Source of the DNA: Leadbetterella sp964489955
GTDB lineage: Bacteria; Bacteroidota; Bacteroidia; Cytophagales; Spirosomataceae
NCBI GenBank assembly: GCA_964489955.1
Contig: CAZBAV010000003.1
Location: 62,001-126,000, forward strand
Direction of reading: 5' to 3'
DNA length: 64,000 nucleotides
The notes beneath the pieces are model-generated. The model saw only the letters and a program-made list of their open reading frames with translations, was not told the DNA's origin and did no database searches. Below, one piece after another: positions 26,014 through 35,594 of the stretch (positions within the stretch are counted from its first letter, which is position 1; each line of letters begins with the position of its first letter). A program made the translations under genes and the position numbers.

Positions 26014-29000
26014 ATGAAGCACCTCCTTTTTATCTTCCTTTTCCTTTCATCCTCTTCGCTTATGGCACAGAACTTAGATTCTCTTTGGGTAAAAATACAC
26101 CAAGAGTTTGACAACGGTAACCTCAAAAGTGTGCAGCCTTTGGTAACCGAAGCCACGCAGCGTGCCAGAGCAGAAAAGAACCTTCCGTTACTAGCAAAAG
26201 GGCTGTTTTATTCGGGTCAGATTACGGTAGTTACATCAGACGAAACCGATGACATTACGCCCGTTTTTGAGTCTTTCAAGAAAGAAATAGAAGCCAGTTC
26301 GAGTGTGGGCAAAGCCGTTTTGCAAGTATATCTGGCTCGACTTTATGATATATATTTCAACGAAAACCGTTATAGAGTTCAAAACCGCACCGATCTGGAA
26401 ACCCCAAGCTCGGATGATGTAAGATTCTGGACAGAGTCAGACTTTAAAATTCGAATAATGGACGTCTATATGCATGTTTTTTTTCAAAAAGATGCCCTGC
26501 TGAAAGAAGACATTTCGGAGTGGAAAAGTCTGGTGGTTAAAGACGACCAACAGGACAAAAAGCTCGAACTTACTCCTACGCTTTATGACCTTTTTGTACA
26601 TTATGCAAAAGAGCGACTATTTGAACCCAATATCTATCTGGAAGAGTTGGTGAAATTAAACCTTGCCAAAAAGCAATACAACGCATATCTGTACAATGCA
26701 TACCTACTTTTACCAACCGGAGATAAAGACGAGGACCTACAAAAATTAGAAACTTTAGCCAAAGAATATCCAAAAGCATGGTACAGCGGGGAGCTATATA
26801 AGGAACTAGTAAAACGCTATTTTGAGAGACAAAACTCCATAGATAAACTGACTGACTACAACAAGATATTTGAGTTACAGAAAACCATATCAGCTCTTTA
26901 TCCTGACTCTGAGGTGCTTAAACAAGTGAATTCTACCGTAGAAGCCATTAAATCTACTTCTATCCAAGCTCAAATAGACCAATTCATTTTGCCCAACAAA
27001 AACACTCCGATACAGATTTCGCACAGAAACCTGCAAACAGCCTATATCCGTGTTTTAAACTACGATGTTGGCCAAAAAGATCCAACTTCTCAAGAGCTAC
27101 ATACAGTCTTTTCTACTTGGCACAATAACGCAAAAGAGCGTTACGAGACGTTTTTGAAGAATCACAAAACCGTGCAAGAATACGCAATTCCGTTCAACAA
27201 ATTCGAAGATTATCAGGAGCATTCGTCCATATTTAACCTTAAACCGCTACCCAGCGGTAGATACGTGGTTTTGATAAGCCAAGACCCCACTTTTTCCTAC
27301 ACTAACGATAAAGACCTCAGTTATTTAGAGGTAAAGGTGTCACAGTTTTCGGTAGATTATAACAACAATGCTTTTTTGCTTACAGATAGGCAAACAGGTA
27401 AACCGCAAGCTCAAAAAACCATAGAAATTTTTACTATGGAACGCAATTCTAACAAATATACCTTGGCAAAAAGCTTGCTTACCGACTCCAAGGGATTAGC
27501 TAAAATAGAATCTGGCCTGCGGTTTATTTATAGACTAAAAGGCGAACAGTTTTTCTACGGATCTGGCATCTATTCTTACAAAGAACCTAACTACGAAGAC
27601 CGAAGCCATACCTCTACCAAAATTTTTACGGATAGAGCCATTTATCGCCTGGGCCAAACCGTGTATTTTAAGGGCATTGTTACCCAAACTAGTAGCAACA
27701 GTGTAGTTGTTCTTGCAAAAAAAGATGTAGAAATAACCTTACATGACGTAAACAACAAAGAGCTAAGCCGACTAAAACTAAAAACCAACGAATTTGGCTC
27801 GGTTCACGGCGAATTTGTTCTGCCTCAGTCGGCTCTTACAGGTCATTTTTCTATCCGAACCAATCTTAGCGGACATTACTCTTTCCGAGTAGAAGAGTAC
27901 AAACGGCCTAAGTTTTCGGTAGAAATAGAAAAGCCAAAAGGCGTCTTTACGCTCAATGATTCAATAAGAGTTCAAGGGGCGGCCATAGCTTTTTCGGGTG
28001 CAAATATAGACGGAGCAAAAGTGGAATACCGCGTTTCTCGTAGAGCCATTTATCCATACAGAATGTGGGGTTATCGTCCGCCTTACGAACCCGACCAAGA
28101 AATAGCTTTTGGAACAGCAATTACAGACAAAGACGGCAAGTTTACCTTGAACTTCAAGGCTATTCCGGCTAGAGAAAAGAAGGACGAGAAAGACATAAGA
28201 ACCTACACCTATCATGTAAATGTAGATGTGACCGACCTGAACGGAGAAACCCAAAGCGGCTCACAAAGTGTAAGCGTGGGCGACAAGTCGGTGCTGCTTT
28301 CTACCACACTAAAAAATCGCTCGCATGTAAGCAGTTTGGGCAGTTTCAGCGTGAAAGTAAACAACCTCAATCAGCAAGCTATAGACCATAATGGCACTTT
28401 AGAGATTTTTGCTTTGAAATCACCAAACAGACCACTTCGCAAATCCAATTTTGTGTCGGATTATCAGTTTTATTCCAAAGCAGAATTTGTAAAACTTTTC
28501 CCGAACGAGCCTTACGGAGATGAAGCAAAACCCGAAAACTGGGAACGAGGAAAGAGTATTTATAAAGCCTCTTTCCAAAAAACTACAGACCTTAGCGTAA
28601 GCCAAACCGACAAGCTAGATGAAGGTTACTATTGGGTCAGCCTCCGCACAGAAGACGGTCTGGAAACGGGAGAATTACTATATTTTATCAATGAAAAGCG
28701 AAATTCTAAAACCAAAGAAATTTTTACACATAACCTAGACAAAACCGAGTATAAACCCGGAGAAGTAGCAAAAATAAGTCTGAATACTGGAGCAGATGAG
28801 CTATTTGTGACCGTGCGTGTGGAGAGCAACCAAAAGCTTATTCGTACAGAAGTTATTCAGCTCAAAGGCAAAGAAAAAACACTGGAAATTCCTATAAAAG
28901 AAGAACACAGAGGCAATATTCACGTGCACTATTATTGGGTAAAATACAATACCAAAGAACAAGGAACAATTCATATTCAGGTACCGTACAACCACAAAAA

Positions 29001-31902
29001 ACTGGATGTAAGCACAGCCGTAACTCGTGATAAACTGGCCCCAGGAAGTAAAGAAACCTGGAGTTTTAAGGTCTCGGACTCCAATAAAGATAAGGTTTTG
29101 GCAGAGTTTTTAACCGGAATGTATGACGCCTCACTGGATCAGTTTGCCTCAAACTCGTTCAGCCATTTTGTGTATGATTTTTATAGCTTCGCAAAGCACG
29201 GTTTTGGTTATACTGAATATGCGTTCACAAAAAATACTTCAAATGCCATTCTTTCAGGAGCTAAACATCCTAATTACTTTGGCTCGCTTCAGCATCTTCT
29301 GTTAATGGATCATAACTTCACGTTTAACACCTACAGAAATCAATATAGAAGAAACAGCCGAGTAGATCGAGTTTTCCCTCAAAGTGCTCCAGCAGCTATG
29401 ATGAGCGATGCTAGTGCTTTGGAAGAAGTGGTGGTTACAGGCTATGGCGGGCAACAAAAGAAATCAATGGTAGCTCAAGAGAAATTCTTCCCACCTGAAT
29501 TAAAAGAATCAGCTGCTGCAGGCGGAGCTGCATCAGACACGATATCTACCGAAGAAAAAGACTCGGCTCTTAATAATGTACAAGCCCGAAAGGCGTTGCA
29601 GGAAACGGCATTTTTCTATCCTAATCTGCGTACCGATAAAGATGGAAATGTGAGCTTTGATTTTACCGTACCCGAAAGCCTCACCGAATGGAAACTCATG
29701 GCTTTTGCTCATACGCCCGACATGAAAACGGGCTACTACGAAACCCGAGTAAAAACCCAGAAAGACCTTATGGTGGTGCCGAATGTTCCACGATTCTTAC
29801 GTGAAGGCGACGAACTTCGTATTTCTAACAAAATCGTAAACCTTTCGGAGCAAAGTCTAAACGGAACAGCACGCTTGGTTTTGACTGACGCCATTTCCGG
29901 AAATGAGGTAAATTCTCTCTTTGCAAACACAAAAACTGACAAAAACTTCACTACAGCCAAGGGCGAGTCGGGAGAAGTTTCGTGGACTATAAAAGTGCCT
30001 AAGAACATACAAGCAGTTAGCTACAAAATTGTAGCAGCAGCTGGCGATTTTTCGGATGGAGAAGAGTCCATTTTACCCGTAGTTACCAACCGTATGCTGG
30101 TAACCGAAACGCTTCCAATAAGCATTCGTGAAAATCAAAACAAGACTTTCACGTTTGATAAGCTAACCAAAAACACTTCGGAAACGCTGGACAATTTCAA
30201 GCTTACTTTCGAAATGACCACCAATCCGCTTTGGTACGCTATTTTCTCATTGCCGTACCTGAGAGAATATCCTTATGAGTGCAGCGAGCAGGTGTTCAGT
30301 CGCTTGTATGGAAACCTTATTTCGGAAAATATCATCGGCAGTCAACCGAAAATTAAAGCCGTTTTTGACGATTGGAATCGCAAGGGACAGCTAAAATCTA
30401 AGCTGGAACTGAACCAAGAACTGAAGAACATTTTGCTGGAAGAAACCCCCTGGGTGCGTGATGCAGTAAGCGAAGAAGAGCAAATGAAACGCATTGCGGT
30501 ACTATTTGACCTCAATAAAATGCAGCAGGAAATGAAAGCGGCTTTTGATAAATTAAGTCAAAAACAACAAAACTCGGGCGGCTTCGCTTGGTTTGATGGC
30601 GGAAGAGAAAACGAGTACATCACTACGCACATAGTAAGCGGTTTTGGCAATCTGAAAAACATGAAGATTGACTTAAAAAAACACGGAATTGAAATAAACA
30701 GTTTGGTGAAAAATGCGATCAATTTCATCGACCAAAAGCAACTGGAGTACTACAAAGAACAGCAGCGTTTGAAGAAAAATGACCTGGACTGGAACACAGG
30801 AATTCATTACCTATATGCACGTAGTTTCTTTTTACAGGAACACGCCATGCCAAAAACACTTGACAGCCTAAAACTCATTTATCTGAACAACATCAAGAAA
30901 AACGCTAAAGACTTCTCTCTGCAAACCCAAGCCATGGCCGCACTTGTCTTGAGTCGATTTGGAGAAAAACCAGCTGCGGAAAAGCTCTTAAAAACGGTAA
31001 ACGAGCACTCGGTTGATTCAGACGAAATGGGTAAATATTGGAAAAGTAACCAAAGCGGATGGTACTGGTATCAGGCTCCGGTAGAAACTCAAGCCTTGCT
31101 TATAGAAGCATTTCATGAAGTTTTGAAAGACGAAACCAGCGTAGAAGCTATGAAAGTTTGGTTGCTTAAAAACCGCCAGACCAATCAGTGGAACTCTACT
31201 AAAGCCACCACCAAAGCGGTGTACGCTCTTATGAACACCGGAAAAAGCTGGATTGATGCCGAAAAAGGCGTAAGCGTGAAAATAGGCGGACAATCCATTG
31301 ATCTAAACACACCATCGGCACAGGCGGGTTCTGGCTATGTAAAAATGGCTTGGAACAAAGATGAAATCAAACCCGAAATGGGCAAAGTAGAAGTACAGAA
31401 AACATCGCCAGGTGTGGCTTGGGGAGCCATGTACTGGCAGTATTTCGAGGAGTTGGATAAGATAACATCAGCCGAAACGGGAGTAAAATTCAACAAAAAA
31501 CTGTATTTGAAAAAGAACTCTCCTACCGGCCCAGTCCTACGAGAAATCACGCCCACTACGCCTATAGAAATCGGTGATTTGGTAACTGTAAGATTAGAAA
31601 TAAGCATAGACCGAAACATGGAGTTTGTTCACATAAAAGACATGCGGGCAAGCGGCTTTGAGCCGGTAAATGTGCTGTCGGGTTACAAATGGAAAGACGG
31701 TTTCGGTTACTACGAAAGCACCCGTGACCTAGCCACCAATTTCTTTGCCGACTATATGCGTAAAGGCACGTACGTTTTTGAGTATGACCTTAGGGCCAAT
31801 AATGCCGGAAACTTCAGTAACGGAATCACCCAAATGCAAAACATGTACGCTCCCGAACTGAGTGCACATAGCGAGGGCATCAGGGTGGAGATTAGGGATT
31901 AA
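26014..31902 (+). CDS. Alpha-2-macroglobulin family protein with SusC-like signature
   Basis: Large secreted protein of 1962 residues. I start it at the ATG at 26014 (MKHLLFIFLFLSSSS, a clear signal peptide) and not the TTG at 25981. MG2-like beta domains occupy the middle (TDRAIYRLGQTVYFKG near 535). The thioester-type motif CSEQ follows in YPYECSEQVFSRL, with Cys at residue 1423, then an alpha/alpha-toroid-like C-terminal region. In bacteria these proteins are thought to trap foreign proteases in the periplasm. A stretch SALEEVVVTGYGGQQKKS near residue 1133 copies the EVVVxGYG signature of SusC/RagA proteins. A penicillin-binding partner gene (pbpC) is not adjacent. Confidence 0.9.
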   Translation: MKHLLFIFLFLSSSSLMAQNLDSLWVKIHQEFDNGNLKSVQPLVTEATQRARAEKNLPLLAKGLFYSGQITVVTSDETDDITPVFESFKKEIEASSSVGKAVLQVYLARLYDIYFNENRYRVQNRTDLETPSSDDVRFWTESDFKIRIMDVYMHVFFQKDALLKEDISEWKSLVVKDDQQDKKLELTPTLYDLFVHYAKERLFEPNIYLEELVKLNLAKKQYNAYLYNAYLLLPTGDKDEDLQKLETLAKEYPKAWYSGELYKELVKRYFERQNSIDKLTDYNKIFELQKTISALYPDSEVLKQVNSTVEAIKSTSIQAQIDQFILPNKNTPIQISHRNLQTAYIRVLNYDVGQKDPTSQELHTVFSTWHNNAKERYETFLKNHKTVQEYAIPFNKFEDYQEHSSIFNLKPLPSGRYVVLISQDPTFSYTNDKDLSYLEVKVSQFSVDYNNNAFLLTDRQTGKPQAQKTIEIFTMERNSNKYTLAKSLLTDSKGLAKIESGLRFIYRLKGEQFFYGSGIYSYKEPNYEDRSHTSTKIFTDRAIYRLGQTVYFKGIVTQTSSNSVVVLAKKDVEITLHDVNNKELSRLKLKTNEFGSVHGEFVLPQSALTGHFSIRTNLSGHYSFRVEEYKRPKFSVEIEKPKGVFTLNDSIRVQGAAIAFSGANIDGAKVEYRVSRRAIYPYRMWGYRPPYEPDQEIAFGTAITDKDGKFTLNFKAIPAREKKDEKDIRTYTYHVNVDVTDLNGETQSGSQSVSVGDKSVLLSTTLKNRSHVSSLGSFSVKVNNLNQQAIDHNGTLEIFALKSPNRPLRKSNFVSDYQFYSKAEFVKLFPNEPYGDEAKPENWERGKSIYKASFQKTTDLSVSQTDKLDEGYYWVSLRTEDGLETGELLYFINEKRNSKTKEIFTHNLDKTEYKPGEVAKISLNTGADELFVTVRVESNQKLIRTEVIQLKGKEKTLEIPIKEEHRGNIHVHYYWVKYNTKEQGTIHIQVPYNHKKLDVSTAVTRDKLAPGSKETWSFKVSDSNKDKVLAEFLTGMYDASLDQFASNSFSHFVYDFYSFAKHGFGYTEYAFTKNTSNAILSGAKHPNYFGSLQHLLLMDHNFTFNTYRNQYRRNSRVDRVFPQSAPAAMMSDASALEEVVVTGYGGQQKKSMVAQEKFFPPELKESAAAGGAASDTISTEEKDSALNNVQARKALQETAFFYPNLRTDKDGNVSFDFTVPESLTEWKLMAFAHTPDMKTGYYETRVKTQKDLMVVPNVPRFLREGDELRISNKIVNLSEQSLNGTARLVLTDAISGNEVNSLFANTKTDKNFTTAKGESGEVSWTIKVPKNIQAVSYKIVAAAGDFSDGEESILPVVTNRMLVTETLPISIRENQNKTFTFDKLTKNTSETLDNFKLTFEMTTNPLWYAIFSLPYLREYPYECSEQVFSRLYGNLISENIIGSQPKIKAVFDDWNRKGQLKSKLELNQELKNILLEETPWVRDAVSEEEQMKRIAVLFDLNKMQQEMKAAFDKLSQKQQNSGGFAWFDGGRENEYITTHIVSGFGNLKNMKIDLKKHGIEINSLVKNAINFIDQKQLEYYKEQQRLKKNDLDWNTGIHYLYARSFFLQEHAMPKTLDSLKLIYLNNIKKNAKDFSLQTQAMAALVLSRFGEKPAAEKLLKTVNEHSVDSDEMGKYWKSNQSGWYWYQAPVETQALLIEAFHEVLKDETSVEAMKVWLLKNRQTNQWNSTKATTKAVYALMNTGKSWIDAEKGVSVKIGGQSIDLNTPSAQAGSGYVKMAWNKDEIKPEMGKVEVQKTSPGVAWGAMYWQYFEELDKITSAETGVKFNKKLYLKKNSPTGPVLREITPTTPIEIGDLVTVRLEISIDRNMEFVHIKDMRASGFEPVNVLSGYKWKDGFGYYESTRDLATNFFADYMRKGTYVFEYDLRANNAGNFSNGITQMQNMYAPELSAHSEGIRVEIRD

Positions 31903-31997
31903 GTGTCTAAAAAAATATGGAATTATTGTTGTTAGCTTTTTGAGAGTTTCTCTTATTAATCATGAAATGAGACACTTAATATATTTCTAACAACAAT
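31898..31997. repeat. Two interleaved perfect 11-bp inverted repeats (possible pseudoknot)
   Basis: ATTAAGTGTCT (31898-31908) pairs with AGACACTTAAT (31970-31980). ATTGTTGTTAG (31925-31935) pairs with CTAACAACAAT (31987-31997). The arms run A-B-A'-B', so both can form together only as a pseudoknot. A small inner hairpin AGAG/CTCT lies near 31943-31953. The first arm overlaps the stop codon of the alpha-2-macroglobulin gene and the whole unit lies 41 bp before the next gene. Confidence 0.75.
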
Positions 31998-32038
31998 CTT
32001 TCACTATCTACTTCGTTTTCTTTTCAAAACTCAACACT

Positions 32039-32713
32039 ATGAAATATCTACAGCTTTTTGCCTTTCTTTTTTGCACATCATTTTTTACAAATGCCCAAAA
32101 CAGGGTTTTGAACATCACGGGAATAGTCATTGACGCGGAAACATTAACCCCACTGGAAAACGTGCAGATACGCAACTTCGATTCTAAAACTTTAGGTACA
32201 AGCGACAGTAAAGGCTTCTTTACTGCCAAAATAGAGGTTAGTGAGACAGGAGAAATCAAATTTGATTTTGATGCCAAGAAAAGTGGTTACAACACCCATA
32301 TTCAGGCTGAACGCTGGGGCGATTTAGGATCTGATTTGAATCCAGTTTATTACATTGCTCTCAAAAACCACAATTCTGCAGGTATTTCCGCTCACAGTGA
32401 CCATAGTTTGGACTTTAAACCAAACACTTTTGAAAGTATTTCGCCAAAATTGGAAGATTTCAAAAAGAAAGTGATTTTCAATAACAAGGTAACAGCTGCA
32501 AAAAGTGGAAACGAGGATATTTTTATACAGATAGACAAGGATTACTTTATCGTAAACAAAACCGGATACATACAGCTTAAATCTGAAAAAGATCTAATAT
32601 CAATAAATGGTCTGGAGAAGGTTGCTGCTAACGAAATAAATACACGTTTAAGAAGACAAAACATAAAGAGTATGACCAAATCACATCCGGATGTGATTGT
32701 GTACACCAAATAA
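32039..32713 (+). CDS. Secreted protein with CarboxypepD_reg-like domain
   Basis: The 224-residue protein has a signal peptide (cleaved near TNAQ). The segment LNITGIVIDAETLTPLENVQIRN reads like the start of a carboxypeptidase-regulatory-like (CarboxypepD_reg) beta-sandwich, common on Bacteroidota envelope proteins. The C-terminal half has no recognised motif. It follows the alpha-2-macroglobulin gene on the same strand, 136 bp downstream and after the interleaved repeats. A shared transcript is possible but unproven. Confidence 0.6.
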   Translation: MKYLQLFAFLFCTSFFTNAQNRVLNITGIVIDAETLTPLENVQIRNFDSKTLGTSDSKGFFTAKIEVSETGEIKFDFDAKKSGYNTHIQAERWGDLGSDLNPVYYIALKNHNSAGISAHSDHSLDFKPNTFESISPKLEDFKKKVIFNNKVTAAKSGNEDIFIQIDKDYFIVNKTGYIQLKSEKDLISINGLEKVAANEINTRLRRQNIKSMTKSHPDVIVYTK

Positions 32714-33393
32714 TTTCAACTACGACCCGGATAGTATTTAACTTCTGTCTAGCACTGTTTACGCATTAGAAGATTTTAGCTAAACGAAATGCTATAAAAT
32801 AGAAGCAAAAGACCTAATACATATAATAAAGCATGGCTTTGGTGATTGTAAAACTTATATGAAGTATCATTGGGATGCTGTATTGGTTGATGATTAATCT
32901 GGGTTTTAGCAGCCCGCGATTTTAAGATAGTGGGCTTATTCCGTTTACAAATCTGGTCGCTTCTGTGTCACATTATACTGCCCGTATCTATATCTATTTT
33001 CTCTATCAAAACAGAATTCCTGGCCCCCTGTTTTTAAACACAAATTAGCGGAAACCCCAGAGCCTTCAGCCCTGAATTTTGCCATTATTTTACCTTCAAA
33101 TCTTATCTTTTGTATCTATTAAAACGCTAAGGTTATTCTTCCTTTATAAACCTAAAGATTCCAGCAGAGAAAACAATCTTGAAAAAAATAAAAAAAAACG
33201 TAATAACTATAATATACCCGTAAACCACATCATTTTTTCTAACATGCTGATAACCTTATAGGAAAAGACCACACTTCCGTAAATTCCCCTTTTATGGATA
33301 AAAAGGGCGTATTTCTTACGCCTCTAAATTAAAAAAAATCCTTTGTCTGCTCATTTAAATGCCATATCTTAGCTCACAATCAACAAAACTGTA
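32714..33393. other. 680-bp intergenic region
   Basis: A/T rich, with many stops in all frames. A hairpin AGCCCGC/GTGGGCT (32911-32936) may be the terminator of the upstream gene. Two overlapping hairpins lie at 33287-33307 (CCCTTTT/AAAAGGG) and 33306-33322 (GGCGTA/TACGCC). The yqgE promoter is at the right end. A 60-residue open frame at 33079-33261 has no start context or recognisable content. The segment could hold decayed sequence, but I cannot name it. Confidence 0.45.
33342..33372 (+). promoter_or_regulatory. Promoter of yqgE
   Basis: TTTG (33342-33345), exactly 19 bp, then TATCTTAG (33365-33372), close to TAnnTTTG. The transcript would start near 33378, which leaves only the TTG at 33394 as a start. 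The ATG at 33359 lies upstream of it and in another frame. Confidence 0.6.
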
Positions 33394-33930
33394 TTGCGAG
33401 GAAAATTACTTATAGCAAAACCCTTTTTAGGAGATTCTAATTTTGAAAGGGCTGTAGTGGTCATGTGTGTAGACTCCGAAGACGGGGCTTTTGGGTTAAT
33501 TATAAACCAAGCTACAGATAGTTTTCTTTCCGATTTTTTTGACGACGTTTTTATTGATGTCCCCGTTTTTGTGGGAGGCCCGGTGGAATCCAATACCCTA
33601 CATTTTGTACACCGCAAAGGCTTACTAGTTGAGGGCACTATCCAAATATCCGAGAACCTATGGTGGTCTGGAGACTTTGGCTCCATAAAAACCTTGTTGA
33701 ATACCGGTGTTCTGGGGCCTGATGATATCCGTTTTTTCTTAGGCTACTCTGGTTGGGGCGAGGGCCAGTTGAGGCAAGAAATAAATGACAGTATATGGGT
33801 AATTACGGAATCTTCTCCTGAGATTCTTTTTGAAACCCCTACCCAAAATACTTGGCGGGATTCCCTACTAAAGCTCGGAGGCAATTATACTATAATGGCA
33901 AATTCCCCAGCCAGTCCAAGACTAAACTAA
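33394..33930 (+). CDS. yqgE: YqgE/AlgH family protein
   Basis: Small cytoplasmic protein of about 178 residues with the family's conserved opening GKLLIAKPFLGDSNFERAVV and the middle VFVGGPVESNTLHFVH. The central FLGYSGWGEGQL matches the family's GYxGWxxGQLxxE motif. Its biochemical role is unknown; AlgH in Pseudomonas affects alginate regulation. The start is probably TTG at 33394; the only alternative before the in-frame stop is non-standard. Its promoter ends about 16 nt before this codon. It is monocistronic, convergent with mraY. Confidence 0.9.
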   Translation: MRGKLLIAKPFLGDSNFERAVVVMCVDSEDGAFGLIINQATDSFLSDFFDDVFIDVPVFVGGPVESNTLHFVHRKGLLVEGTIQISENLWWSGDFGSIKTLLNTGVLGPDDIRFFLGYSGWGEGQLRQEINDSIWVITESSPEILFETPTQNTWRDSLLKLGGNYTIMANSPASPRLN

Positions 33931-34052
33931 CTGTCTGTTTTAAAAGCCTACTTACATTGGTTTTGCCTAAGAAACTGTGGCAGGTTCAATAGTTAGGTAT
34001 TTTAAGTAAAAGGGACACTCCAATCCTCCCTCCTTTTGAAGGAAAAGTTGTA

Positions 34053-35246
34053 TTAACGCAATTTCAGTGTAACTATACTTACAATAGCAAGCAGGATGCC
34101 GATAATCCAGAAACGGGTCACGATTTTCGACTCATGGTAACCCTTCTTTTGATAATGGTGGTGCAGCGGAGCCATTTTTAGAAGACGATTTTGCTGGGCA
34201 TATTCCAGGCCATGTTTTCGTTTCTGATACTTAAAGTAAGCCACCTGGGCCATTACAGAGAGGTTTTCCACCACAAAAATTCCACAAAAAACCGGAATCA
34301 GAAGCTCCTTCCTAAGTATCAAAGCCATGGTAGCAATCACTGAGCCCAGCATTAAACTACCTGTATCACCCATAAATACGGATGCCGGATAGGAGTTATA
34401 CCAAAGAAAACCGACACAAGCTCCCACAAAAGCCGCGGAGAAAATCACGATTTCCCCTGAGTTGGGAATGAGCATGATGTTAAGGTATTCCGCAAAAACT
34501 TTATTGCCGGATAAGAATGCAAAAATGGCTAAAGTTACTCCTATAATAGCTGATGTTCCTGCTGCAAGCCCATCTATACCATCCGTAATATTAGCAGCAT
34601 TGGAAACTGCTGTGATAATAAAAATACATATAAGAACGTACGGCAACCATTCCAAACTTTGTGGAAGGTACCCCGAAAGAATCTCATAGTCTAGCAGATT
34701 GTTCTTCGTAAACGGAACAGTAGTTTGAAGAGAGGCTGTATCCACATATTTACCGCCACCTGTAAACTGACGTATAGTTACGTCTTTACTGTAGAAAAGG
34801 GTTAATCCCACAATTATACCCAAACCAACCTGGCCAATAACTTTGAAACGACCCTGTAAACCTTCTTTATTCTTTTTAAATACCTTAATATAATCATCTG
34901 CAAAACCAATAAGCGTAGTCCAGATAGTAGCTACTATAAGTAAGATGATGTACACATTATCTAATCTGGCAAACAAGAACACCGGAATAAGTAACGATGC
35001 CAAAATAATAAACCCACCCATAGTCGGTGTACCTTTTTTCTCTATCTGGCCAGAAAGCCCGAGATCCCTTATACTCTCCCCTATTTGTAGTAATTGAAGG
35101 CGTTTAATTATCCTTTTTCCGAAAATAGCCGCTATAGCCAAAGACACTATTATGGCTGCCGATGCACGGAAAGAAATGAACCGCCAAACGCCGGCACCTG
35201 GGAAATCAAAGACTTTATCTAGGTATTCAAATAAATAGTAGAGCAT
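34053..35246 (-). CDS. mraY: Phospho-N-acetylmuramoyl-pentapeptide transferase
   Basis: Inner-membrane enzyme that joins UDP-MurNAc-pentapeptide to undecaprenyl phosphate to make lipid I. The 397-residue protein has about ten transmembrane helices. The catalytic Asp pair is in GFADDYIKV, with NAANITDGIDGLAAG, MGDTGSLMLG and the HHHYQKKG motif near the C-terminus. I use the ATG at 35246 (MLYYLFEYLDKVF) because a -7 element lies only 26-33 bp upstream, so the longer reading from 35366 would not be transcribed. It stands alone: no mur, fts or dcw genes flank it, which is unusual for mraY. Confidence 0.95.
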   Translation of the reverse strand: MLYYLFEYLDKVFDFPGAGVWRFISFRASAAIIVSLAIAAIFGKRIIKRLQLLQIGESIRDLGLSGQIEKKGTPTMGGFIILASLLIPVFLFARLDNVYIILLIVATIWTTLIGFADDYIKVFKKNKEGLQGRFKVIGQVGLGIIVGLTLFYSKDVTIRQFTGGGKYVDTASLQTTVPFTKNNLLDYEILSGYLPQSLEWLPYVLICIFIITAVSNAANITDGIDGLAAGTSAIIGVTLAIFAFLSGNKVFAEYLNIMLIPNSGEIVIFSAAFVGACVGFLWYNSYPASVFMGDTGSLMLGSVIATMALILRKELLIPVFCGIFVVENLSVMAQVAYFKYQKRKHGLEYAQQNRLLKMAPLHHHYQKKGYHESKIVTRFWIIGILLAIVSIVTLKLR

Positions 35247-35271
35247 ATAAAGGAGGTTTGTCTTTTTGATA

Positions 35272-35279
35272 CAAATATA
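35272..35279 (-). promoter_or_regulatory. Predicted -7 element (TATATTTG) of mraY
   Basis: Perfect TAnnTTTG on the minus strand. The transcript would begin near 35266, about 20 nt ahead of the ATG at 35246. This decides the start of mraY. Confidence 0.55.
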
Positions 35280-35594
35280 ATAAGGTTTGAAATAAATCAT
35301 CCTCCAAAGTTTAATCCTTATGCTAACACTCAAAAAAATGTCATTACACGCTATACTATGAATCAAACTTTGGAGCCTAAAAAGACTTTAAATATATTAG
35401 GAGCTATAGATAACCTTATTTTAATAAACGCTTTTACCTCTTTTGAGCTGTTGCGACTTGATAAGAACCACTTCTTAGCCGCATAAGTTTTAAACCATAA
35501 AACTATCTTTATCAATGTATTAATATCATTTAGTTCAGATTAATAGAGAATTAAGATATTGTCACTCACACTATTACATCATTATAATATACAA

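Noticed and set aside
33079..33261. 60-residue open frame between the CarboxypepD_reg gene and yqgE
   Set aside because: No start signal, low-complexity content, and A/T-rich non-coding composition.
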